Source: UBA1479 sp963972065 (GTDB lineage: Bacteria; Pseudomonadota; Alphaproteobacteria; Rhodospirillales; Casp-alpha2). Taken from it: 39,932 nt of DNA. Below, in pieces: positions 31,309 through 37,451 of the stretch. Position numbers and translations under genes: made by a program. The notes under the pieces were generated by a model. It was not told the DNA's origin. It ran no database searches and worked only from the letters and a program-made list of their open reading frames with translations. The stretch's first letter is position 1, and each line of letters starts with the position of its first letter. The stretch spans positions 1-39,932 of the forward strand of contig CAXAVJ010000032.1 in NCBI GenBank assembly GCA_963972065.1, written 5' to 3'.

Positions 31309-33980
31309 TGATTTCCGTCAATGTCCTGTTGACGGTCTGTCTTGGCTATGTGGTTCTGTTATTTGCCGTCGCCTTCTTCGTTGACCGGCGGGCCCAGCGA
31401 AGCCGCACAAGCTGGCTACATTCGCCCATCGTCTACACCCTTTCGATCTCCGTCTATTGCACGTCCTGGACGTTTTACGGCGCCGTGGGCTCGGCCGCCC
31501 GAAACGGGCTCGAATTCGTCACCATCTACCTGGGGCCTACATTGGTTTTTATCGGGTGGTGGTGGATACTGCGCAAACTGGTCCGGATCGGGCGCGCCCA
31601 CCGGATCACCTCCATCGCCGACTTGATCTCATCGCGCTACGGCAAAAGCTCCAGTCTTGCCGTGCTGGTAACCCTGATCGCGGTGATCGCAACGACGCCT
31701 TACATCGCGCTGCAACTTCAATCCGTGGTCCGAAGTTATCAGATCATTTCCAGCGACGCCGATGCCATCACCACCGCGTTCTGGGTGGCCGCCGGCATGG
31801 CGCTTTTCACGATCTTGTTCGGAACGCGAAACCTTGATGCCAATGAACGCCATCACGGGGTGGTCGCCGCCATCGCCCTTGAGGCCATCATCAAATTGCT
31901 CGCGCTGATCGCCGTCGGGTTCTTTGTCACCTACGGCATTTCCGGTGGCTTTACCGATGTATTTGAAAACGTGCATCCCGATGTCATCCGCGGGTCCAGC
32001 GACATTTTCGGCCCAAGATGGATCACCCTGACGTTTCTGTCGGCAACCGCGATCATCTGCCTGCCGCGGCAGTTCCAGGTAACGGTGGTCGAAAACGTGG
32101 AAGAAAGTCATTTGACGACGGCGTCCTGGCTGTTCCCGCTTTATCTGTTCGGCATGACCATCTTCATCATGCCCATCGCGCTGGTCGGCCTACAGGTCAT
32201 GCCGACAACGTCGAACCCGGATCTTTATGTCCTGACGATACCGCTTGCCTATGACCGGCACGAACTGGCGCTGTTTGCTTTCTTGGGCGGGTTTTCTTCG
32301 GCGACCTCCATGGTGATCGTTGCCGCGATTGCGGTATCGACCATGGTGTCCAACCATATCGTGATGCCGGTGGCGTTGCGCCTGTTGCACGGAACGCGCG
32401 CCGTCAGCGGCGATGTCCGAAATCTTCTTCTGGTATCCAGGCGGATCAGCATTGCCTTTATCCTCGGCCTTGGGTTTCTGTATTTCCAAGCCAGCGGCGG
32501 GTCCGATGCCTTGGCCGCAATCGGCTTGATCGCCTTCGTCGGCGTCGCCCAATTCCTGCCCAGCCTGCTCGGCGGGATTTTCTGGCGCGGCGCAACCGGG
32601 ACGGGCGCCTTTGCCGGGCTGATCGTGGGCTTCATTTTTTGGGCCTACACGCTGTTCCTGCCCAGCTTCGGAGGCGACTTCGTACTCAGCGCGGCAACGC
32701 TGGCCAACGGGCCATGGGGCATCGACATGCTGCGCCCCCAGGCGCTGTTCGGATTCAAGGGAATGGATTCCCTGGTTCACGCCGTCATCTGGAGCGTCGG
32801 TACCAACGCCCTGACCTTCCTCATCGTGTCGAACCTGACCAATGCGGGCACGCTTGAGCGGTTTCAGGCAGCGATGTTCGTTGACGTCTTCCGCTCGTCT
32901 GGTGGCGTTCCTTCGAACGTCGCGACCAGCACCGCCGACTCGGAAGATTTGTTCATCCTGGCTCAGCGTATCCTTGGCACCGACGCCGCCCGCCGTCTAT
33001 TCGATGAAATGGCGATCGAGCAAGGCACCACCGGATTGCCCCAAGCCAGCGACGCCGTCATCGCCAGACTTGAACGGGAATTGGCCGGCTCCATCGGTGC
33101 GGCGTCGGCCCACGCCATGGTGTCACGCATCGCCGGGCATGAGACCGTCGGCATGACCGATCTGATCGACATCGCTGACGAGGCGCTGCAGCTCGTCGAA
33201 ACATCCCGGCAATTGTCCGAGAAATCCGCCCAGTTGGAACGCACCGCCCACCAGCTTCGCGAAGTGAACGAACGCCTTCGGGTCCTGGATGCGCAGAAAG
33301 ACGAATTTCTAAGTCAGATCAGTCACGAGCTGCGCACACCGATGACCTCGATCCAATCCTTCTCGGAAACCCTGGCGGCCGATGACCCGATATCCCTCGC
33401 CGATCAAAGGCGCTTCGTCGCCATCATTCATGACGAAAGCCGCCGGCTGACGCGTCTGCTGGATGAACTTCTGGATATCAGCCGGTTCGAGTCCGGCACC
33501 GTGAAGCTGCAAATCGGACTCATCGAAATAAAGACCGCCATCACGGCGGCCCTGGACGCCATGTCGGGCGTCACAAGGAACGCCAACGTCCTGGTCAACA
33601 TTGAATATGAACAGGATACGTTATGGGTCAAAGCGAACGAGGATCGTCTGCATCAGGTTCTGCTGAACATTCTGTCGAACGCCGTAAAATACAATGACTC
33701 CGACCAGCCGGAGGTTCGCATCAACGCCTACAGGAACGGCGAACACGTGCTGATCGACATCATGGACAACGGCGGAGGCGTGTCCCAGGAAGACGCCGCG
33801 ACAATCTTCGAAAAATTTTCCCGGGGCAGCAAATCCGCGCGCGGCAAAGGCGCCGGATTGGGGTTACCGATCAGCCGGTCGATCATGCGGGCCATGGGGG
33901 GGGACCTGACCGCGGAATTCAGCGAAGGCGGCACCAGCTACTTTCGGCTCCGCCTGCTTAACTCCGCACCACCCGTTTAA
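31308..33980 (+). CDS. sodium:solute symporter-STAC sensor histidine kinase (CbrA/CrbS-like)
   Basis: An 890-residue inner-membrane kinase. Residues about 1-530 form a full SLC5/SSF-type transporter domain of around 13 helices, beginning MISVNVLLTVCLGYVVLLFA. Residues about 545-640 fit the STAC domain that links SSF to kinase modules (FILAQRILGTDAARRLFDE, ELAGSIGAASAHAMVSRI). A short coiled coil leads into the DHp domain with H673 in SQISHELRTPMTS. The HATPase part has the N-box LLNILSNAVKYN, G1 DNGGGV, F-box IFEKFS and G2 GKGAGLGLPIS. There is no PAS and no receiver domain, unlike CrbS and many CbrA relatives. Relatives sense histidine, acetate or carbon status, some while transporting. The likely partner is the receiver encoded at 30613-30990. 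Confidence 0.94.
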   Translation: MISVNVLLTVCLGYVVLLFAVAFFVDRRAQRSRTSWLHSPIVYTLSISVYCTSWTFYGAVGSAARNGLEFVTIYLGPTLVFIGWWWILRKLVRIGRAHRITSIADLISSRYGKSSSLAVLVTLIAVIATTPYIALQLQSVVRSYQIISSDADAITTAFWVAAGMALFTILFGTRNLDANERHHGVVAAIALEAIIKLLALIAVGFFVTYGISGGFTDVFENVHPDVIRGSSDIFGPRWITLTFLSATAIICLPRQFQVTVVENVEESHLTTASWLFPLYLFGMTIFIMPIALVGLQVMPTTSNPDLYVLTIPLAYDRHELALFAFLGGFSSATSMVIVAAIAVSTMVSNHIVMPVALRLLHGTRAVSGDVRNLLLVSRRISIAFILGLGFLYFQASGGSDALAAIGLIAFVGVAQFLPSLLGGIFWRGATGTGAFAGLIVGFIFWAYTLFLPSFGGDFVLSAATLANGPWGIDMLRPQALFGFKGMDSLVHAVIWSVGTNALTFLIVSNLTNAGTLERFQAAMFVDVFRSSGGVPSNVATSTADSEDLFILAQRILGTDAARRLFDEMAIEQGTTGLPQASDAVIARLERELAGSIGAASAHAMVSRIAGHETVGMTDLIDIADEALQLVETSRQLSEKSAQLERTAHQLREVNERLRVLDAQKDEFLSQISHELRTPMTSIQSFSETLAADDPISLADQRRFVAIIHDESRRLTRLLDELLDISRFESGTVKLQIGLIEIKTAITAALDAMSGVTRNANVLVNIEYEQDTLWVKANEDRLHQVLLNILSNAVKYNDSDQPEVRINAYRNGEHVLIDIMDNGGGVSQEDAATIFEKFSRGSKSARGKGAGLGLPISRSIMRAMGGDLTAEFSEGGTSYFRLRLLNSAPPV

Positions 33981-34001
33981 AACCCTACCCTTCCCGATGC
34001 C

Positions 34002-34184
34002 TTACGCCGCTTGCTCGGTGATGTGCTTGCGGATGACGGCCTTAATTTCCCGCCAAACGCTCAGGGTATAATTGTCGCCCGCGCGTTGCGCATCGATAGC
34101 ACCTTCGATGGCGACCGAAAGGGCGTCGTCCAATCCATGTTCCTGGATCAAGTTTTTTGCGATTTCTTTGGGATCGTTCTGCAT
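34002..34184 (-). CDS. 60-residue helical hypothetical protein
   Basis: A short cytosolic protein starting at the ATG at 34184 (MQNDPKEIAKNLIQEHG). It is predicted to be two or three helices, with the conserved-looking core VAIEGAIDAQRAGDNYTLSVWREIK. It has no cysteine or membrane segment. The frame extends upstream to 34298, but the added residues look non-coding. Proteins of this size and pattern are widespread as hypotheticals in Rhodospirillales. It converges on the kinase gene and is divergent from the MFS gene. The stretch 34185-34393 between the two start codons should hold both promoters; I see no clear element in it. Confidence 0.65.
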   Translation of the reverse strand: MQNDPKEIAKNLIQEHGLDDALSVAIEGAIDAQRAGDNYTLSVWREIKAVIRKHITEQAA

Positions 34185-34393
34185 GCGTGACTTTCGCGAA
34201 CCGTGTTGTTGGGGAAGATCGTGATCCAACGGGTTTTGCCCGGCAATCATGGCCGCCGTATGGCGAGTCTGCGCCATCATTGCAACGCCGTTCCGCATTC
34301 GCCTTGCAACTTCCTTGCCTGCCGTCGGCGATCCAGCTTACGGTCCCCCATCTACGAACCGCCGCCGGATGCCCCTAACATGTCCCCTCGCCG

Positions 34394-35683
34394 ATGACCG
34401 ACCAACCGCAGTCCACAGCGCCGACGAAACCCGCGTCGTTCCTGGGTGCTCTCGCCTGGGCCATGTACGACTGGGCCAATTCGGCCTATGCGGCGGTCAT
34501 CTCGACCTTCGTGTTCAGCGCCTATTTCACCAAGGCCGTTGCCGCCGACCCCATCGCCGGCACGGAAATGTGGGGCTACGCCATTTCCGCCTCGTCGTTC
34601 TGCGTCGCCATTTCGGCACCGGTCCTGGGCGCCATCGCCGACCGGGGCGGGCGGCGCAAACCCTGGATATTCGTGTTCACCCTGGGCCTCGTCATCGCGA
34701 CGGCGCTGATGTGGTACGTGGAGCCCTCCCCGTCATCGGTCGTACTGGCCCTCGTCCTGGCCGCCGCCGCCAACTTCACCTTCGAAACGGCAACCGTGTT
34801 CTACAACGCCATGCTGCCCGACGTCGCCGGGCGCGACCGCATCGGGCGGCTGTCGGGCTGGGCCTGGGGGTTCGGCTATGCGGGCGGGATCGTCTGCCTG
34901 GTCGTGCTGCTGGTCGGCTTCGTGCAGCCCGAGGTGCCGTGGCTGGGCCTGGATAAGGAAACGGCCGAACACGTGCGCATTTCCGGGCCCTTCGTCGCGA
35001 TCTGGCTGGCTCTGTTCTCCTTGCCCCTGTTCCTGTTTACCCCGGACACGCCGTCCCGCGGCCTGCCGGCCCTGACGGCGGTGCGCGACGGCATCGCCAC
35101 GCTTCGCGGCACCCTGCGGCGGGCGCGGGATTATGACGGCATCATCGTCTTTCTGATCGGCTACATGATCTACATGGACGGTCTCGGCACCATGTTCACC
35201 TTCGGCGGCATCTACGCCGCCGGCACCTTCGGCATGGAACAGGCCGAGGTCATTCAGCTTGGTATCGGCATGAGCGTCACCGCCGGGATCGGTGCCTTTG
35301 CCATGGCCTGGGTCGACGATTGGATGGGGCCTAAGCGCACGATCCTGATTTCCTTGTTGGGCCTCATCGTGTTCGGGCTCGCCATCGTCTCCGTCACCGA
35401 CAAGGCCCTGTTCTGGGCCTTCGCGCTTGGGATCGGCCTGTTCGTCGGCCCGGGCCAGGCGGCGGGACGGTCCCTGATGGCGCACCTCGCCCCCGACCAC
35501 CTGCGCACGGAGATGTTCGGCTTCATGGCGCTTGCCGGCAAGGCCACGGCCTTCGTCGGCCCCGCCGCCGTCGCCTGGGCCACCAGCATGGCCGAAAGCC
35601 AGCGCCACGGCATGGCGACGGTGATCGCCTTCTTTGTCGTCGGGTTCATCCTGATCCTGCGGGTGCCGGACGCGCGGCGCTGA
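34394..35683 (+). CDS. MFS transporter, UMF1/Atg22-like
   Basis: A 429-residue 12-helix major facilitator of the UMF1 (vacuole effluxer Atg22-like) family. The signature N-terminus WAMYDWANSAYAAVISTFVFSAYF near residue 18 and the ADRGGRRKPWIFV loop between helices 2 and 3 are diagnostic. FETATVFYNAMLPDVA near residue 133 is also typical. Yeast Atg22 exports amino acids from the vacuole; bacterial members have no settled substrate. The ATG at 34394 gives a normal short cytosolic leader. It appears monocistronic. Confidence 0.92.
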   Translation: MTDQPQSTAPTKPASFLGALAWAMYDWANSAYAAVISTFVFSAYFTKAVAADPIAGTEMWGYAISASSFCVAISAPVLGAIADRGGRRKPWIFVFTLGLVIATALMWYVEPSPSSVVLALVLAAAANFTFETATVFYNAMLPDVAGRDRIGRLSGWAWGFGYAGGIVCLVVLLVGFVQPEVPWLGLDKETAEHVRISGPFVAIWLALFSLPLFLFTPDTPSRGLPALTAVRDGIATLRGTLRRARDYDGIIVFLIGYMIYMDGLGTMFTFGGIYAAGTFGMEQAEVIQLGIGMSVTAGIGAFAMAWVDDWMGPKRTILISLLGLIVFGLAIVSVTDKALFWAFALGIGLFVGPGQAAGRSLMAHLAPDHLRTEMFGFMALAGKATAFVGPAAVAWATSMAESQRHGMATVIAFFVVGFILILRVPDARR

Positions 35684-35833
35684 TTTCCGGCGCACCTGCC
35701 CCGTTCCGGCGCTGGACTAAGGTCATATAGACAAAAGTTTTTTCCGGATCACCTCGGCGCGTCTAAGTGCTTGCGTTTAAGCAAAACATGCCCGAAAAAA
35801 TGTATAGACCATTTGGTTTTCCACGCCTATGAA

Positions 35834-35885
35834 GCGCACATTGTGCGCATATTTAATGGATTTTTCCGCACAATGTGCGTATATT
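35834..35885 (+). promoter_or_regulatory. tandem palindromic operators upstream of a 48-residue ORF
   Basis: Two near-identical perfect palindromes occur: GCGCACA-T-TGTGCGC (35834-35848) and CGCACA-A-TGTGCG (35867-35879), with centres 32 bp apart (three turns). Each is followed by an AT-rich -10-like box: TTTAAT at 35852-35857 and TATATT at 35880-35885. The second palindrome would fill the spacer of a promoter for the downstream ORF. This is a strong repressor-site layout. The cognate regulator is not obvious in the window. The rest of 35684-35924 holds a further weak dyad, ACCA-TT-TGGT, near 35807-35820, and no gene. Confidence 0.65.
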
Positions 35886-35924
35886 GATGTCTAGCGATTC
35901 TCCACCCTGAAAGGAGACCACGAC

Positions 35925-36071
35925 ATGCTCTCGCACATTATTCTGTTTCGCGGCTTCATCTTCAACCGGCCCAAAAAGACGCCGGCCGCCACGGCCTACC
36001 CTTATTCGCCGCCGGAATGGGCCGCGTTCAACCGGGCGCTCTATCAGCCCCGGCCGCGCTTCAGCCACTGA
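35925..36071 (+). CDS. 48-residue small ORF under apparent tight control
   Basis: An ATG at 35925, preceded by GAAAGGAG ten bases upstream, opens 48 codons to TGA at 36069-36071. The product starts hydrophobic (MLSHIILFRGFIF), then has a basic NRPKK and a Pro/aromatic-rich end (YPYSPPEWAAFNRALYQPRPRF). It is not recognised. It could be a peripheral membrane peptide, or one whose expression is conditional given the two operators upstream. The codon usage is GC-rich at third positions, as in neighbouring genes, which supports real coding. Confidence 0.6.
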   Translation: MLSHIILFRGFIFNRPKKTPAATAYPYSPPEWAAFNRALYQPRPRFSH

Positions 36072-36118
36072 GGCACCGGCCAGCCGGTCCTCCCCTCCCC
36101 GCCGGCAGCCCGGGTATC

Positions 36119-36149
36119 AAGGGGGTGTGCACGTCCGTGCCGCCCCCTT
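36119..36149 (+). terminator. hairpin after the small ORF, terminator-like
   Basis: AAGGGGG (36119-36125) pairs with CCCCCTT (36143-36149), and the inner GTGCACG/CGTGC stretch extends the stem with a bulge. Only a short T-containing tail (ATACTTTG) follows, so termination would be weak. It separates the 48-residue ORF from the downstream DsbA-family gene. Confidence 0.5.
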
Positions 36150-36185
36150 ATACTTTGCCCTGATTAGGGATTAAGGGCCCGCCGC

Positions 36186-36818
36186 GTGGACATCGAAATC
36201 ATCTACGACACCGTCTGCCCCTGGTGCTACATCGGCAAGCGCCGGTTGGATCAGGCCCTGGCCCTGCGCCCCAACCTGAACGTCACCACCCATTGGCGGC
36301 CGTTCCTGTTGAATCCCGAACTGCCGCCCGACGGCGTCGACCGCACGGCCTATCTGGTCAAGAAATTCGGATCGGAAACGCGGGTGCGGCGCATCTACGG
36401 CGCGATCGGTGAGGCCGGTCAGTCGGTCGAGATCGATTTCGCCTTCGAGCGCATCCAGAAGACGCCCAATTCCGTCGATTCCCACCGCTTGGTCAAATAC
36501 GCTGCCCGCCACGGCGCCGCCGCCGACGCCGTGGTCGAAGCCCTGTTCGTCGCCTATTTCGTTCATGGCCTCGACATCGGCGAGGAACAGGTGCTGCTCG
36601 ACATCGGCGACCGCCACGGCCTCGGCCGTGCCGACCTGCGGGCCTATCTGGCCGGCGACACGGACCTGGAGGCCGTGACCCAGGACAACGCCCGCGCCCA
36701 CCGCCTCGGCGTCAACGGTGTGCCGTCCTTCGTGTTCACCGGCCCCATGGTGATTTCCGGCGCCCAGGAACCGCAGATCCTGGCGCGCATGCTCGACGCC
36801 GCCGCCTCGGCCGCCTGA
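36186..36818 (+). CDS. DsbA family oxidoreductase (FrnE-like)
   Basis: A 210-residue thioredoxin-fold protein of the FrnE/2-hydroxychromene-2-carboxylate isomerase branch. The redox motif C11-P-W-C14 is near the start (YDTVCPWCYIGKRRL), and the cis-proline region is GVNGVPSFVF. A helical insertion domain covers about 50-150. There is no signal peptide, so it is cytosolic, as FrnE of Deinococcus is, where it supports oxidative stress tolerance. The start is GTG at 36186, fixed by the conserved DIEIIYD strand. The hypothetical gene that follows after 21 bp is probably co-transcribed. Confidence 0.93.
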   Translation: MDIEIIYDTVCPWCYIGKRRLDQALALRPNLNVTTHWRPFLLNPELPPDGVDRTAYLVKKFGSETRVRRIYGAIGEAGQSVEIDFAFERIQKTPNSVDSHRLVKYAARHGAAADAVVEALFVAYFVHGLDIGEEQVLLDIGDRHGLGRADLRAYLAGDTDLEAVTQDNARAHRLGVNGVPSFVFTGPMVISGAQEPQILARMLDAAASAA

Positions 36819-36839
36819 GCCGGAGGCCGCGATCCGACC

Positions 36840-37430
36840 GTGACAAAACGCCTGCATCAGATGACGGTGACCTACGTGCCCACCGAGGACCGCATGATGC
36901 TGCGCATCGCGACCAGCGAAAAAACCGAATACCGCCTATGGCTGACCCGCCGCTTCGTCGCGGCGATGTGGCCGGCGCTGGGCGGCCAGTTGGCGCAGAC
37001 GGCGGACCTCAGCGGCCTGCGCCCGCAAGCCAAAGACGAGAACGCCCCCGCTGGTGCCTCCGAGGCCCCACCCCCGGCCCCCGACGTGCCCGTCAAGGTG
37101 CGCGACGCGGTCTTGGGCATGGAACATCAGGCCGCCGTGCAGGACTCCGACTTTTCCCGCAAGCACGACGAGGACACGGTTGATCTGACCGCCAATACGG
37201 GCCCGATGATCGTTGTCGGCGCCAAGGTCAAACCCTGGGACGGCAAGAAACTGGTGTTGGGGTTCCAGACCTCCAACGACATGAACGTCACCGTGACCCT
37301 GGACAAGAAACTGCTGCATGGGTTCTGCCACATGGTGGCGACCACGGTGCAGAAGGCGGAATGGGGGTTGGCGCTGACCGTGGGCGAGCCCGTCGTCGCC
37401 CCCCAGGCGGGCACGAAGGTCATTCACTGA
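36840..37430 (+). CDS. hypothetical protein
   Basis: A 196-residue cytosolic protein that I do not recognise. It starts with GTG at 36840. It shows an N-terminal segment (YVPTEDRMMLRIATSEKTEYRLWLTRRF, at about residues 12-39), then a Pro/Ala-rich disordered linker (about 63-85), and a C-terminal half with alternating beta-type segments (GPMIVVGAKV, KLVLGFQ, MNVTVTLD). The pattern in which EYRLWLTRR precedes a WP motif recurs in proteobacterial proteins that follow DsbA-family genes, but I cannot name a family. It converges on mfd with 21 bp between the stops. Confidence 0.7.
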   Translation: MTKRLHQMTVTYVPTEDRMMLRIATSEKTEYRLWLTRRFVAAMWPALGGQLAQTADLSGLRPQAKDENAPAGASEAPPPAPDVPVKVRDAVLGMEHQAAVQDSDFSRKHDEDTVDLTANTGPMIVVGAKVKPWDGKKLVLGFQTSNDMNVTVTLDKKLLHGFCHMVATTVQKAEWGLALTVGEPVVAPQAGTKVIH

Positions 37431-37434
37431 TTTC

Positions 37435-37444
37435 CTACTAGTAG
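37435..37444. other. short perfect palindrome between convergent stops
   Basis: CTACTAGTAG is a perfect 10-bp palindrome flanked by TTTC and AAAG, and it fills the 21-bp gap between the hypothetical gene and mfd. It may help transcript ends on both strands, but it is too short to be convincing. Confidence 0.25.
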
Positions 37445-37451
37445 AAAGCGC

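Noticed and set aside
35829..35894. A 21-codon frame spanning the two palindromes, considered as a leader peptide.
   Set aside because: It lacks a Shine-Dalgarno sequence, and the palindromes explain the conservation-like pattern better as operators.
35853..36068. Minus-strand frame antisense to the 48-residue ORF.
   Set aside because: It lacks a start context, and its Arg/Gly-rich composition is typical of shadow frames.
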